This document shows positions 34,781 to 44,215 of a DNA stretch of 64,000 bases, piece by piece. This DNA is from an uncultured Rhodospirillales bacterium. Lineage in GTDB: Bacteria > Pseudomonadota > Alphaproteobacteria > Acetobacterales > Acetobacteraceae. The notes beneath the pieces were generated by a model. The model had not been told where the DNA came from and made no database searches. It saw only the letters and a program-made list of their open reading frames with translations. The first letter of the stretch is position 1, and every line of letters begins with the position of its first letter. The DNA lies in the NCBI GenBank assembly GCA_903835235.1, contig CAILMF010000055.1, positions 124,001-188,000 of the forward strand. The letters are read 5' to 3'. The translations under genes were made by a program, and so were the position numbers.

Positions 34781-36603
34781 TGCAGCCGGCGCGAGCGGTC
34801 GCGCAGCATGGCCGTCACTTCATCCGGTTGGGCGAAGCGCGGGAAGCTGCCGCTGGCCAACTGGTCCAGCGTCGGCGCCGGCAGGCCCAACCGGCTGGCA
34901 TAGATCCAGGAATAGGCCATCACCCGTTGGACGAAGAAGCGCGTCTCGTCGATCGGGATGCTCTCGATGAACAGGAAGGGGTCGTCGCGGTGGCTGCTGG
35001 CCGGCAGCCATTTCTGCAGGTTGCCGATGCCGGCATTGTAGGCCGCCAGCACGCGCACCAGGTTGCCGTCCACCGCCTCGTGCCGCGCCAGCACATGCAT
35101 GTAGCGCTGGCCGACCTCCAGGCTGAAGGCGGGGTCGTGCAGCCGTTGGGCGCCGGCGCCGCGCAGGCTGGGGTCGTTCACCACATAGCTCGCGGTGGTG
35201 GGCATGATCTGCAACAGGCCGCGCGCTCCGGCGGGGGAGACCGCCCGGCTGTCGAAATTGCTTTCCTGCAAGGCCAGCGCATAGAGCAGCGAGGGGTCCA
35301 CACGGAACCCACCCTGGGGCACCAGCTGCGGCACCGGGAAGCGGGCGAAGTCGCGGGGGCGGCCGTCCACGGTCTGGGATGCCGCGGCCAGTTGCGCCGC
35401 CAACTGCGCCAGCCCGGCCTGGTTGGCCACCACCAGCATGGCCTGCACCAGCCCGGGGTTGTTCTTGGCCTGGCCCCAGAGCTGCCTGAGCTCGGCCTCG
35501 GCGCGGTCCTTCTGGCCCACCTGCAGCAGCGCCAGGGCGCGCCAGCCGCCGGCCACCTCGGCCACGGCGGCGGCCTCGGCTTCCCCGGCCAGGTCCTGTT
35601 CCCAGGCGAAGCCAGAGGGCAAGCCGAGCGCCCGGCGGGCGACCAGGCCGTAGAAGGTGCGCGGTTCCTGCGCCGCCTGGAGCATCCAGGAGACGTAGAG
35701 CTGCGGCTTGCGGCTGCGCACCGCGGCGCGTGCGGTCCAGAAGGCGGCCGCGGCGCGCAGCGCGGGCGTGGCCTCGGCGCGGGCGGCGCGTTCGAAGAAG
35801 GGCAGGGCGGTCTCGTAGCGCTCCAGTCCCCAGGCGGCCAGCCCGGCCACGAAGGCGGCGGCGGCGCGGTTGTCGGTGCCGCGGGCCACCTCGGCGGCGG
35901 CGCGGAAGGCGGCGTCGTCATGCCCGGCCTGGAACAGGCCCTGGGCCAGCTCGGTCTTCAGCCGCGCGGCATAGGCCGGCGAGAGCCGCGACCGCTGGAT
36001 CAGGGTGATGCCGGCGGCAAGGTTGCCTTCGCGCCCCTTGGCCCAGACCTGGCGGTCCAGGGCGGGGCTGCGGCTCAGCACGGGGGCGGCGGGGTCCTGC
36101 TCCTCCGGCGCCAGTTCGGCTTCGGGCGGCAGCGGCACCGGCTCGGGCGGCGGCGCCGGCAGCGTGGCGCCGCGCGGCATCCGGCGGGCCAGCAGCTGGT
36201 GCAGGGCCGGGGCATCGGGGTGGTCGGCGTATTGCGTCAGCCAGGCCTGCAGCAACTCGGGGCTGGGCTCGGCATCCGGGCGGGCGTAGCGGTCGGCCAG
36301 GATATGGCCCATCAGCCGCCGGTCGTCCAGCCGCTCGGTTTCCCGGGCAGCGGCCGCCAGGTCCCCGCGGGACTGGAGGTCGAAGACGCGCCTCAGCCGC
36401 GCGGCGTCGGACGGAGCCAACACCTGCGGCAAGCCGGGCACGGCACCGCTGGTGCTCGGCCGGGGAACGCTCATGGCGGTTTGGTCATCGGCCCGTTGCG
36501 CCTGGGCGGGAACCTGAGCCCCCAACCAAAGCGTCGCTCCCAGCATCATCCCGCTGAGTAGCGGGCGAAGGGTACGCGGGGCCATGGGGCTTTCAGCTCG
36601 CAT
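34777..36603 (-). CDS. Soluble lytic murein transglycosylase
   Basis: A 608-residue periplasmic peptidoglycan-cleaving enzyme (Slt70-like). A signal peptide (to about residue 36, AQVPAQAQ) precedes a long alpha-helical superhelical domain (about 60-400) and the C-terminal SLT catalytic domain: ALALQESNFD with catalytic Glu447, SPAGARGLLQIMPTTA, and VRVLAAYNAGIGNLQKW. The stop TAG is contributed by the terminal CTAG of the adjacent repeat element, so the native C-terminus may have been altered by the insertion. Two possible starts: ATG 36603 and ATG 36585; neither has a strong ribosome site. Confidence 0.92.
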   Translation of the reverse strand: MRAESPMAPRTLRPLLSGMMLGATLWLGAQVPAQAQRADDQTAMSVPRPSTSGAVPGLPQVLAPSDAARLRRVFDLQSRGDLAAAARETERLDDRRLMGHILADRYARPDAEPSPELLQAWLTQYADHPDAPALHQLLARRMPRGATLPAPPPEPVPLPPEAELAPEEQDPAAPVLSRSPALDRQVWAKGREGNLAAGITLIQRSRLSPAYAARLKTELAQGLFQAGHDDAAFRAAAEVARGTDNRAAAAFVAGLAAWGLERYETALPFFERAARAEATPALRAAAAFWTARAAVRSRKPQLYVSWMLQAAQEPRTFYGLVARRALGLPSGFAWEQDLAGEAEAAAVAEVAGGWRALALLQVGQKDRAEAELRQLWGQAKNNPGLVQAMLVVANQAGLAQLAAQLAAASQTVDGRPRDFARFPVPQLVPQGGFRVDPSLLYALALQESNFDSRAVSPAGARGLLQIMPTTASYVVNDPSLRGAGAQRLHDPAFSLEVGQRYMHVLARHEAVDGNLVRVLAAYNAGIGNLQKWLPASSHRDDPFLFIESIPIDETRFFVQRVMAYSWIYASRLGLPAPTLDQLASGSFPRFAQPDEVTAMLRDRSRRLH

Positions 36604-36741
36604 GGCGGCGGTTTCGATAGCGGCTGAAGCGGGCTGGATGCAACCCCTATTTTTCGTGAGGCGGCAGGTAAACTCTTCGGCAGGCCAGCAAAGGTGGTGG
36701 AACGGATCAAAGTAAGGCGAAACAGTGGCAGTGTCCGCGCC

Positions 36742-37578
36742 TTAATCCCCATTCAATGTTTTACGCAGCAGTAGCAGATCGGCCCAGGCGTCACGCTTGG
36801 CGGCCGGGTTTCGTAACAGGTAGGCCGGATGTAGCGTGGCCAGGGCCGGAAGTGTAGTGCCCTCTGAAATCGTTACTTCACGCCACCGACCGCGCAGCCG
36901 CGTGATACCGTCCTTCGCCCGCAGCAGCGACTTCGCGGCAACGCCGCCCAGCAGCATCAGGCGCTTTGGCTTGGCCAAAACGATGTGGCGCAGCACGAAG
37001 GGCAGGAACAGGGCGATCTCGGCATCGGTCGGCGTGCGGTTGCCGGGGGGGCGGAAGGGCAGGATGTTGGTGATGTAACAATTGTGGTCGCGGCTGAGCC
37101 CGATACTGCCGAGCATGCGGTCCAGCAATTGGCCGGAAACACCTACGAAGGGGCGGCCCAGGCGGTCCTCATCGGCCCCCGGCGCCTCGCCCACCAGCAT
37201 CAGCGCGGCACCGGTCGCGCCATCGGCGAAGACCAGGTTGGTCGCTGTCTCGCGCAGCGTGCTGCCATCGAAGGCTGCCATGGCCGCCTTCAATTCATCC
37301 AGCGACGCGGCGCCGGCGGCCAGCTCGGCGGCCCGGGTGGCGGCGGGGGGCGCCACCAGGGCAGGGCGGGGAGCCGCGGGCCGGGGCCTGGCCGCCGCGG
37401 GCTCGGCGCCGCCGGTGTCCGGCGCGGGCGCGGCGAGGCCGGGCGCCGCCAACCGGGGCACGGTGCGGTCCAACGGCGCCTCCAGCAGCGCCTCGTCGGC
37501 GCCCCATTCCAGTTGCAGGCGCAGCGCCGCCAGCAGCAGGGCCCTTGTGTCGGGCGCTTCGGTCATCACATCGGACAT
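36742..37578 (-). CDS. Uracil-DNA glycosylase, family 4-like, without Fe-S cysteines
   Basis: A 278-residue base-excision repair enzyme of the family 4/SPO1-related group. After a Pro/Ala-rich N-terminal region (to about residue 80) come [21 protein letters not shown] (motif 1), the PPGNR loop, and [12 protein letters not shown] (uracil-binding His motif). Canonical family 4 enzymes hold a [4Fe-4S] cluster through four cysteines; here those positions read FDGSTL, LPFRPP and FLPF, so the ligands are missing. The Met at 37578 starts a plausible N-terminus ([12 protein letters not shown]). Confidence 0.82.
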   Translation of the reverse strand: MSDVMTEAPDTRALLLAALRLQLEWGADEALLEAPLDRTVPRLAAPGLAAPAPDTGGAEPAAARPRPAAPRPALVAPPAATRAAELAAGAASLDELKAAMAAFDGSTLRETATNLVFADGATGAALMLVGEAPGADEDRLGRPFVGVSGQLLDRMLGSIGLSRDHNCYITNILPFRPPGNRTPTDAEIALFLPFVLRHIVLAKPKRLMLLGGVAAKSLLRAKDGITRLRGRWREVTISEGTTLPALATLHPAYLLRNPAAKRDAWADLLLLRKTLNGD

Positions 37579-37661
37579 GGCGTTGATATCAGGCCGTGGC
37601 GGGGTTCCGCGCAACCCGCCCCTCCGCTACAGGGGGGAGGCGACAAGAGGAGGGGCACCCC

Positions 37662-39311
37662 ATGGCCGAGGACGGCATCGAGCGCGAAGCAATGGAATTC
37701 GACGTGCTGATCGTCGGCGGCGGCCCCGCCGGCCTGGCCGCGGCGATCCGCCTGAAGCAGCTGAACGCCGATCTGGCGGTGTGCCTGGTGGAGAAGGGCA
37801 GCGAGATCGGCGCCCATACCCTCTCCGGCGCGGTGCTGGAGCCGCGGGCGCTGGACGAGCTGATCCCGGATTGGCGCGACGACCCGCCGGCGCTGGCGAC
37901 CCCGGCCGCCGATGACCGCTTCATGCTGCTGACCGAGACGAAGGCATACCGCATGCCGACGCCGCCGCAGATGAACAACCACGGCAACTACATCGTCAGC
38001 CTGGGCAACGTCGCCCGCTGGCTGGGCGCCAAGGCCGAGGCGCTGGGGGTGGAGATCTACCCGGGCTTCGCCGCGTCCGAGAGCATCATCGAGGACGGCC
38101 AGGTGCGCGGCGTCGTCGCCGGCGTCATGGGCATCGAAAAGTCCGGCGAGCAGGGGCCCAACTACCAGCCTGGCATGGAGCTGCGCGCCACCTACACGCT
38201 GTTCGCCGAGGGTTGCCGCGGCAGCCTGACCAAGAAGCTGCAGGACCGCTACGACCTGCGCGCCGGCGTGGCGCCGCAGACCTATGGCCTGGGTATGAAG
38301 GAGCTGTGGGAGATCCCGAAGGAGAACCACACCCCCGGCCTGATCTGGCACAGCACCGGCTGGCCGATGAAGTCCGACACCTATGGCGGCAGCTGGCTGT
38401 ACATGCTGGGGGACAACCTGGTCAGCATCGGCTTCGTCGTGGGGCTGGACTACCCCAACCCCTGGCTCTCGCCCTTCGATGAGTTCCAGCGCTTCAAGAC
38501 GCACCCGGAGGTGCGGAAGATGCTGGAGGGCGGCAAGCGCATCAGCTACGGCGCCCGCGCGTTGAACGAGGGCGGCTACCAGGCGATCCCGAAGCTGGTC
38601 TTCCCCGGCGGCATGCTGATCGGCGACACCGCCGGCTTCCTCAACGTGCCGAAGATCAAGGGCACGCATACCAGCATGAAGAGCGGCATGGTGGCGGCCG
38701 AGGCCGTGGCCGCGGCGCTGGCCGGCGAGGCGCGCCCGGCGGTGCTGGACAGCTACCCGGCGGCGCTGGAAGCCAGCTGGGTCTATGCGGAGCTGAAGGC
38801 GGTGCGCAACATCCGCCCGGCCTTCGCCAAGTGGGGCATGTGGGGCGGCCTGGTGAACGCCGCGCTGGACACCTACCTGTTCCGCGGCAAGGCGCCCTGG
38901 ACCATGACGCACCACGCCGACCACGAGAGCCTGAAGCAGGCGGCGGACGCGCCGCGGATCAGCTACCCGAAGCCCGACGGCAAGCTGACCTTCGACCGGC
39001 TGAGCAGCGTCTTCCTCAGCAACACCAACCATGAGGAAGACCAGCCCGCCCACCTGAAGCTGAAGGACCCTGCCAAGTGGAAGGCGGTGAACTACGACAC
39101 CTTCGGCAGCCCGGAGAGCCGCTACTGCCCGGCCGGCGTCTACGAGGCCGTGGGCGCCGAATTGGGCAATGGCGAAGGCGAGATGCACCTGGTGATCAAC
39201 GCGCAGAATTGCGTGCACTGCAAAACCTGCGACATCAAGGACCCGACGCAGAACATCGACTGGTGCACGCCGGAGGGCGGCGGCGGGCCGAATTATATCG
39301 GCGGGATGTGA
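37662..39311 (+). CDS. Electron transfer flavoprotein-ubiquinone oxidoreductase
   Basis: A 549-residue FAD/[4Fe-4S] enzyme on the inner-membrane face that moves electrons from ETF, and thus from acyl-CoA dehydrogenases, to ubiquinone. FAD motif FDVLIVGGGPAGLAAAIRL near residue 12; the ETF-QO hallmark YGLGMKELWEIP; and the C-terminal cluster NCVHCKTCDIKDPTQNIDW with Cys517, Cys520, Cys523 and the following Cys535. ATG at 37662 is preceded by AGAGGAGGGG. Functionally it would serve the acyl-CoA dehydrogenases encoded at 47095-49292. Confidence 0.96.
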   Translation: MAEDGIEREAMEFDVLIVGGGPAGLAAAIRLKQLNADLAVCLVEKGSEIGAHTLSGAVLEPRALDELIPDWRDDPPALATPAADDRFMLLTETKAYRMPTPPQMNNHGNYIVSLGNVARWLGAKAEALGVEIYPGFAASESIIEDGQVRGVVAGVMGIEKSGEQGPNYQPGMELRATYTLFAEGCRGSLTKKLQDRYDLRAGVAPQTYGLGMKELWEIPKENHTPGLIWHSTGWPMKSDTYGGSWLYMLGDNLVSIGFVVGLDYPNPWLSPFDEFQRFKTHPEVRKMLEGGKRISYGARALNEGGYQAIPKLVFPGGMLIGDTAGFLNVPKIKGTHTSMKSGMVAAEAVAAALAGEARPAVLDSYPAALEASWVYAELKAVRNIRPAFAKWGMWGGLVNAALDTYLFRGKAPWTMTHHADHESLKQAADAPRISYPKPDGKLTFDRLSSVFLSNTNHEEDQPAHLKLKDPAKWKAVNYDTFGSPESRYCPAGVYEAVGAELGNGEGEMHLVINAQNCVHCKTCDIKDPTQNIDWCTPEGGGGPNYIGGM

Positions 39312-39421
39312 GCGCGACGGCCGCCCGACCGCTTTGAGGTGGTTGGGCGGCGGTCACGGTGGACAACGCTGCCCCACCCCGCGACACTCCCGCCGGTAAT
39401 CCAGGCGGGAGGAACCACCCC

Positions 39422-40306
39422 ATGCTCAAGCTCATCGGCGTCGCGCGGTCGCGCAATTTCCGCTGCCTCTGGGCGGCCGAGGAAGCCGGCATCGCCTACG
39501 AGCATGTCCCGGTGCCCTTCACCGAGATCAAGGCCGCGCCCTTCCTGGCGCTGAACCCCAACGGCAAGCTGCCGGCCATGCAGGATGGCGATCTCGTCCT
39601 GTTCGAATCCCTGGCCATCAACCTGCACATCGCCGGCAAGGTGGGCGCCCCCTTCAACCCCACCGGCGACGACCATGCCCGCGTGCTGCAATGGACCCTT
39701 TGGGCGGCGACGGAAGCCGAGCCCAACATCATGCAATGGGCGCAGCACAGCTTCATGAAGCCGCCGGCCGAGCGCGATGCCGCCCTGGCCGCCGCTGGCA
39801 AGGTGGCCTCGGACGCGCGGCTGAAGGTGCTGGAAAGCCACCTGGCCAGCCGCCCCTACCTGCTGGGCGAGACCTTCACCATTGCCGACCTGAACCTGGC
39901 GGGCATCTACTACGGCAGCTGGCTGAACGGCTTCGACTTCGCCGCCTGCCCCAAGGTGCTGGCCTGGCTGGAGCGCTGCCTGACCCGCCCCGCCGCGCTG
40001 CATGCCCGCAAGCTGCGGGAGGACTGGACCGTCGATGCCGCGGGCTTCCGCGAAGCCCTGGCGGCCGAGGGCTATACCGAGGTGGTGGAGCGCAGCCAGC
40101 CCGCCGGCATGAAGCTCTCCGAGCACACCCATGGCTGGGACGCCCGCGGCCTGGTGCTGGCCGGGGAGTTCCGCGTCATCAGCGCCACCGCCGGCGACCA
40201 GGGCGGCGCTGCCGGTGCCGGCTTCGCCCTGCCGGCCAATACCCCGCACTACGAGACCACCGGCGCCGCCGGCGCGCGGGTGCTGATCGGCCGGCGCACC
40301 ACGTGA
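39422..40306 (+). CDS. Glutathione S-transferase fused to a C-terminal cupin
   Basis: A 294-residue two-domain protein. Residues 1 to about 205 are a normal GST: thioredoxin-like N-domain (LKLIGVARSRNFRCLWAAEE, NPNGKLPAMQDGD, LFESLAINLHIA with the gamma-glutamyl-binding ES pair) and all-helical C-domain (YLLGETFTIADLNLAG). The remaining ~80 residues are a small cupin: His235 and His237 in SEHTHGWDARGLVLAGEF, and His276 in LPANTPHYE, the metal-binding pattern of the fold. I do not know this domain combination as a standard family. Its TGA overlaps the GTG of the downstream aldolase gene (GTGA), so the two are coupled. Confidence 0.85.
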   Translation: MLKLIGVARSRNFRCLWAAEEAGIAYEHVPVPFTEIKAAPFLALNPNGKLPAMQDGDLVLFESLAINLHIAGKVGAPFNPTGDDHARVLQWTLWAATEAEPNIMQWAQHSFMKPPAERDAALAAAGKVASDARLKVLESHLASRPYLLGETFTIADLNLAGIYYGSWLNGFDFAACPKVLAWLERCLTRPAALHARKLREDWTVDAAGFREALAAEGYTEVVERSQPAGMKLSEHTHGWDARGLVLAGEFRVISATAGDQGGAAGAGFALPANTPHYETTGAAGARVLIGRRTT

Positions 40307-40944
40307 GCAAGGCGGTCCGCGCGGAACTCATCGCCGCGGCGCAGGCATTGGACGCGCTGGGCTTCATGCCCAGCAAATCCGGCAATCTTTCGGTGCGGAC
40401 CAGGCATGGCTTCCTGATCACCCCCTCGGCGCTGCCCTATGCCGAGACCGCGCCTGCCGACCTGGTGGAATGCGACACCGAGGGCGCGGTGCTGAAGGGC
40501 AAGCGCAAGCCCAGCAGCGAATGGCGGCTGCATGCCGAGGTCTACAAGGCGCGGCCGGAAGCCCAGGCGGTGGTGCATACCCACAGCCCGCTGGCCACGG
40601 CGCTGTCCTGCGCGCGGCAGGGCCTGCCGCCCTTCCACTACATGATCGTGATGGGCGGTGGCGGCGACATCCGCTGTTCGCGCTACGCCACCTTCGGCAC
40701 CCAGGCGCTGGCAGAAGCGGGGGTGGAGGCGCTGGCCGGGCGCAAGGCGGCGCTGCTGGCCAATCACGGCGTGCTGGCCTTCGGGCGCACGCTGGCCGGG
40801 GCGGTGGCATTGGCGCGGGAAGTGGAAAACTTGGCGCGCGAATACCTGGCGCTGCTGGCGGCCGGGCTGGCGCCGGTGCTGCTGACGCCGGCGGAGTTGG
40901 AGGAGGTGGTCGCGCAGTTCGGCGGCTACGGCCGGCTGGGTTAA
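40303..40944 (+). CDS. Class II aldolase/adducin family protein
   Basis: A 213-residue zinc-dependent aldolase of the fuculose-phosphate aldolase type. The N-terminal SKSGNLSVRTRHGFLITPSA binds phosphate, AVVHTHSPLATAL gives two zinc ligands and ALLANHGVLAFG the third His. Substrate unknown (sugar phosphate or related aldehyde condensation/decarboxylation). The GTG start overlaps the GST-cupin stop. Confidence 0.88.
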   Translation: MSKAVRAELIAAAQALDALGFMPSKSGNLSVRTRHGFLITPSALPYAETAPADLVECDTEGAVLKGKRKPSSEWRLHAEVYKARPEAQAVVHTHSPLATALSCARQGLPPFHYMIVMGGGGDIRCSRYATFGTQALAEAGVEALAGRKAALLANHGVLAFGRTLAGAVALAREVENLAREYLALLAAGLAPVLLTPAELEEVVAQFGGYGRLG

Positions 40945-41005
40945 GTCCCCGCTTTCGCCGATGCGCCCTTTGCTGCGCCGCGGCGGCGCTGCTAGCTTGT
41001 TAACC

Positions 41006-42712
41006 ATGCTCAAGCACGCCCCTTTCCGGCGCCTTCCCCTGTTGGCGGTGGCGCTCCTCTCGGCCTGTGCCGCTGGCGGCGGTGACGGCGCCGGCCTGCA
41101 GATCGGTGGCGGAGCGCCGGTCAGCGGGGCGTTCGGCGCCTATCTGGCCGGGCGCTTCGCCGCGACCGAAACCGATACCGCCGTGGCCGCCGACAGCCTG
41201 ATGCAGGCGTTGCGGGTGGACCCCGACCAGCCGGAGCTGCGCACCCGCGCCTTCCTGGCGGCGCTGATGGATGGCCGCAGCGACGCGCTGCGCCTGGCCC
41301 GGCTGCTGCCGGACAACGTCATCGCCAACCTGCTGCTGGCCGGCAGCGACGTGCAGGGCGGCCGCTGGGAACGCGCCGAGCAGCGGCTGCGCCAGCTCAA
41401 CCGCGCCGGCCCGGTGCAGGTGCTGCAGCCGACCATGCTGGCCTGGGTGCTGCTGGGGCGGGGCCAGCCGGATGCCGCGCTGGCGCTGCTGCGCCCGCTG
41501 GTGGACGCCAACCGCCTGCGCGCGCTGAACGCGCTGCACGCGGCGCTGATTGCCGATGTCGCCGGGCGCCCGCGGGAAGCCGACCGGCTGGTCCGCCTGG
41601 CCCTGGCCGACCAGCCGGAACCCAGCCTGCGCCTGGCTACCCTGGCCTCCGGCGTGCTGGCCCGCGCCAGCCATGCCGCCGAAGCCCAGCGCCTGCTGGA
41701 CGCCATCGGCCAGACCGGCGACGACGCCGCGCTGGCCGCCGCCGAGCCGAACCGCCGCGCGCTGCTGGCCGCCCGTGGCGTCACCACCCCGGCCGACGGC
41801 ATGGCCGAGGCCTATGTCGCGCTGGCCGCCGCCATGCGCGCCCAGGCGCAACAGGAAATGGCCGTGGTGCTGGCCCAGCTGGCGCTGCGGCTGCGCCCCG
41901 GCTTCGCGCCCGCGCTGATCCTCAGTGCCGACGTGCTGGCCGACCAGTCGCACGACGAAGCGGCGCTGCGGGCGCTGGATGGCATCGCCAGCGACGACCC
42001 GCTGGCCGGCGTGGTGGTGCTGCGCCGCGCCGCCCTGCTGGATAAGCTGAACCGCGCCGATGAGGGCGTGGCGTTGCTGCGCCGCCTGGCCGAGGCCTAT
42101 CCGGCGCAACCCCAGCCGATGGCCCGCCTGGGCGACCTGCTGCGCCGGCGCGAACGCTATGCCGATGCCGCCGCGGCCTATGACCAGGCGGTGCGCCGCA
42201 CCGGCACGCTGCGGGCGCGCGACTGGCCCTTGCTGTACGCGCGCGGCATTGCCCGCGAACGCTCGGACAACTGGGCTGGCGCCGAGGCCGATCTGCTGAA
42301 GGCGCTGGACCTGGCGCCGGAGCAGCCACTGGTGCTGAACTACCTGGGCTATTCCTGGGCCGAGCAGAACAAGAACCTGGACCGCGCCAAGGCCATGCTG
42401 CTGCGCGCCACCGAGCTGCGCCCGCAGGACGGCAATATCGCCGACAGCCTGGGCTGGGTGCTGTACCGCCTGGGCGACCTGCGCGGCGCCATCACCTGGC
42501 TGGAAAAGGCGGTGGAGCTGGAGCCGCGCAACAGCGTCATCAACGACCACCTGGGGGACGCCTATTGGGCCGCCGGCCGCCAGCGCGAGGGCCGCTTCCA
42601 ATGGCGCCGCGCACTGACGACGGACCCGGAGGCCGCGGAGGTCCCGAAGATCGAGGCCAAGCTGCGCGACGGCCTGCCCGGCTTCCCCGCCGCCAGCCAG
42701 GCGGCACGCTGA
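41006..42712 (+). CDS. TPR-repeat lipoprotein
   Basis: A 568-residue lipoprotein with a lipobox ending LLSAC (Cys21) and a long alpha-helical solenoid of degenerate and then well-formed TPR repeats in the C-terminal third ([60 protein letters not shown]). Proteins of this size and layout occur next to ispE in many alphaproteobacteria and probably scaffold envelope complexes; the exact role is unknown. The stop is four bases before the ispE start. Confidence 0.85.
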   Translation: MLKHAPFRRLPLLAVALLSACAAGGGDGAGLQIGGGAPVSGAFGAYLAGRFAATETDTAVAADSLMQALRVDPDQPELRTRAFLAALMDGRSDALRLARLLPDNVIANLLLAGSDVQGGRWERAEQRLRQLNRAGPVQVLQPTMLAWVLLGRGQPDAALALLRPLVDANRLRALNALHAALIADVAGRPREADRLVRLALADQPEPSLRLATLASGVLARASHAAEAQRLLDAIGQTGDDAALAAAEPNRRALLAARGVTTPADGMAEAYVALAAAMRAQAQQEMAVVLAQLALRLRPGFAPALILSADVLADQSHDEAALRALDGIASDDPLAGVVVLRRAALLDKLNRADEGVALLRRLAEAYPAQPQPMARLGDLLRRRERYADAAAAYDQAVRRTGTLRARDWPLLYARGIARERSDNWAGAEADLLKALDLAPEQPLVLNYLGYSWAEQNKNLDRAKAMLLRATELRPQDGNIADSLGWVLYRLGDLRGAITWLEKAVELEPRNSVINDHLGDAYWAAGRQREGRFQWRRALTTDPEAAEVPKIEAKLRDGLPGFPAASQAAR

Positions 42713-42716
42713 GGCC

Positions 42717-43574
42717 ATGCCCCTGCGCGAGGCCGCACCGGCCAAGGTGAACCTGTACCTGCACGTCACCGGCCGCCGCGCCGATGGGTATCACTTGTTG
42801 GACAGCCTGGCGGTGTTTGGCCCGGCCATGGATTCGGTGGTGGCGGAGGCGGCCGAGGACCTTTCCCTGGCGCTGGACGGCCCCTTCGGCGCCGCCTTGC
42901 AGGCCGAGCCCGACAACCTGGTGCTGCGCGCCGCCCGCGCCCTGGCCGGGGTTGCCGGCGTGCCCGCCCGCGCCGCGCTGGGGCTGACCAAGCGGCTGCC
43001 GGTGGCGTCCGGCATCGGTGGTGGCTCGGCCGATGCCGCCGCCGCGCTGCGCGCCCTGAACGCGCTGTGGGGCTGTGGCCTGGACGAAGCCGCGCTGGCG
43101 GCGATTGCCGCCCCGCTGGGCGCCGACATCCCGGTCTGCGTCGCCAGCCGGCCGATGCGGATGCAGGGCGTGGGCGAAATCCTGCTGCCGGCGCCGCGCC
43201 TGCCGGCCTGTGGCCTGCTGCTGGTCAACACCGGCGTGGCGCTGCCGACCCCGGCGGTGTTCAAGGCCCGGGCGCCCGGCTTCACCCCGGCGGCAACGCT
43301 GCCCACGGCCTGGCCCGACGCCGCCGGCATGGCGCGCGACCTGGCGGCGCTGCGCAACGACCTGGAGCCGCCGGCGATTGGCCTGTGCCCGGTGGTGGCG
43401 GAGGTGCTGGCGGCCTTGCGGGCGCTGCCTGGCTGCCTGCTGGCGCGCATGAGCGGCTCCGGCGCGACCTGCTTCGGCTTGTTTGCCGACACCGCTGCGG
43501 CCCGCGTGGCTGCTCCGCTGCTGCCTGGGGCCTGGTGGCGTGATGCTGGGGGGCTTTACGGGGCAGGGGCCTAG
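42717..43574 (+). CDS. ispE: 4-diphosphocytidyl-2-C-methyl-D-erythritol kinase IspE
   Basis: GHMP kinase of the non-mevalonate isoprenoid pathway, phosphorylating CDP-methylerythritol in the cytoplasm. The substrate-binding start [20 protein letters not shown] and the ATP-binding [19 protein letters not shown] (GHMP motif 2) are diagnostic, and the third GHMP motif is [12 protein letters not shown]. The 285-residue length is normal. It follows the TPR lipoprotein gene by four bases and precedes tRNA-Gln. Confidence 0.96.
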   Translation: MPLREAAPAKVNLYLHVTGRRADGYHLLDSLAVFGPAMDSVVAEAAEDLSLALDGPFGAALQAEPDNLVLRAARALAGVAGVPARAALGLTKRLPVASGIGGGSADAAAALRALNALWGCGLDEAALAAIAAPLGADIPVCVASRPMRMQGVGEILLPAPRLPACGLLLVNTGVALPTPAVFKARAPGFTPAATLPTAWPDAAGMARDLAALRNDLEPPAIGLCPVVAEVLAALRALPGCLLARMSGSGATCFGLFADTAAARVAAPLLPGAWWRDAGGLYGAGA

Positions 43575-43610
43575 CCTCTATTCAGCGCGTCCCGCGATGC
43601 GGGTTGCCGG

Positions 43611-43685
43611 TGGGGCGTAGCCAAGCGGTAAGGCAGCGGTTTTTGGTACCGCCATTCCCAGGTTCGAATCCTGGCGCCCCAACCA
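43611..43685 (+). tRNA. tRNA-Gln (anticodon TTG), CCA encoded
   Basis: The cloverleaf is complete: acceptor TGGGGCG/CGCCCCA, D arm GCC...GGC, anticodon stem GCGGT/ACCGC with loop TTTTGGT giving anticodon TTG (43643-43645), T arm CCAGG-TTCGAAT-CCTGG, discriminator A and an encoded CCA end. It decodes CAA glutamine codons (and CAG by wobble). Confidence 0.97.
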
Positions 43686-43925
43686 ACCCCGCGGAAAGCC
43701 AAGCAGGTCGAGTGGATCAGTGGCAGCCGCCCGACACCGGCTCCGTTTGGCTTCCCATGTGGCACAGGGCTGCAACGCAGCTCAGATATGGCAACGAGGA
43801 CGGGTCGGCCGATGCCGCGGCCCGTGCTGCGCCCGGCCTGGGCCGGGCGCGGATGCCCAAGCAGGCCGGCGGATTGAACGGCAAGGCGGCGTCGGGGAGG
43901 TGGTGCCGCTGATCGAGGAACCGGT

Positions 43926-44132
43926 GCGGGTGGATTCGCGCAGGGCATTGCGCTGCTGGACGACTGCACGGTGCGCGACGAACCCGCCGCCGGGCGCCTG
44001 GTGCGGATGCTGCCGGGCTGGCAGGCGAGCGATTCCGAATTCGACCGGGGCATCTGCGCGGTGTTCCGCCAGGCGGCGCTGCTGCCGGCCAAGGCCCGCG
44101 CCTTAATGGACTCCCCGGTGGAAGCCCTGCCC
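43926..44132 (+). pseudogene. Remnant of a LysR-family regulator C-terminal domain
   Basis: In one frame this reads AGFAQGIALLDDCTVRDEPA, then AGRLVRMLPGW and ALLPAKARALMD, closely resembling the end of LysR substrate-binding domains. No N-terminal HTH or the rest of the domain can be read upstream in any one frame; the frame is closed by TGA at 43875. The ~530-bp stretch between tRNA-Gln and the TetR gene holds only this relic, consistent with decay after an insertion or deletion next to the tRNA. Confidence 0.6.
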
Positions 44133-44185
44133 GGGGTGGTCAGCGGCTCGGCCCGGATTTGCCTCCACCACGGAATTGCCGGACC

Positions 44186-44201
44186 CTGACCGTTCGGTCG
44201 A
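44186..44201. promoter_or_regulatory. TetR operator 1, upstream of the TetR gene
   Basis: CTGACCG-TT-CGGTCGA, one arm imperfect by one position, 15 bp before the TetR-family ATG. It has the same core GACCG-WW-CGGTC as the sites at 44874 and 52046, suggesting autoregulation. Confidence 0.7.
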
Positions 44202-44215
44202 CCAGGGGGTGCGGA

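Noticed and set aside
43720-44106. Open frames in the tRNA-TetR gap considered as a small gene
   Set aside because: The only recognisable sequence is the LysR relic in another frame; these frames have low-complexity Arg/Ala-rich products and no ribosome site.
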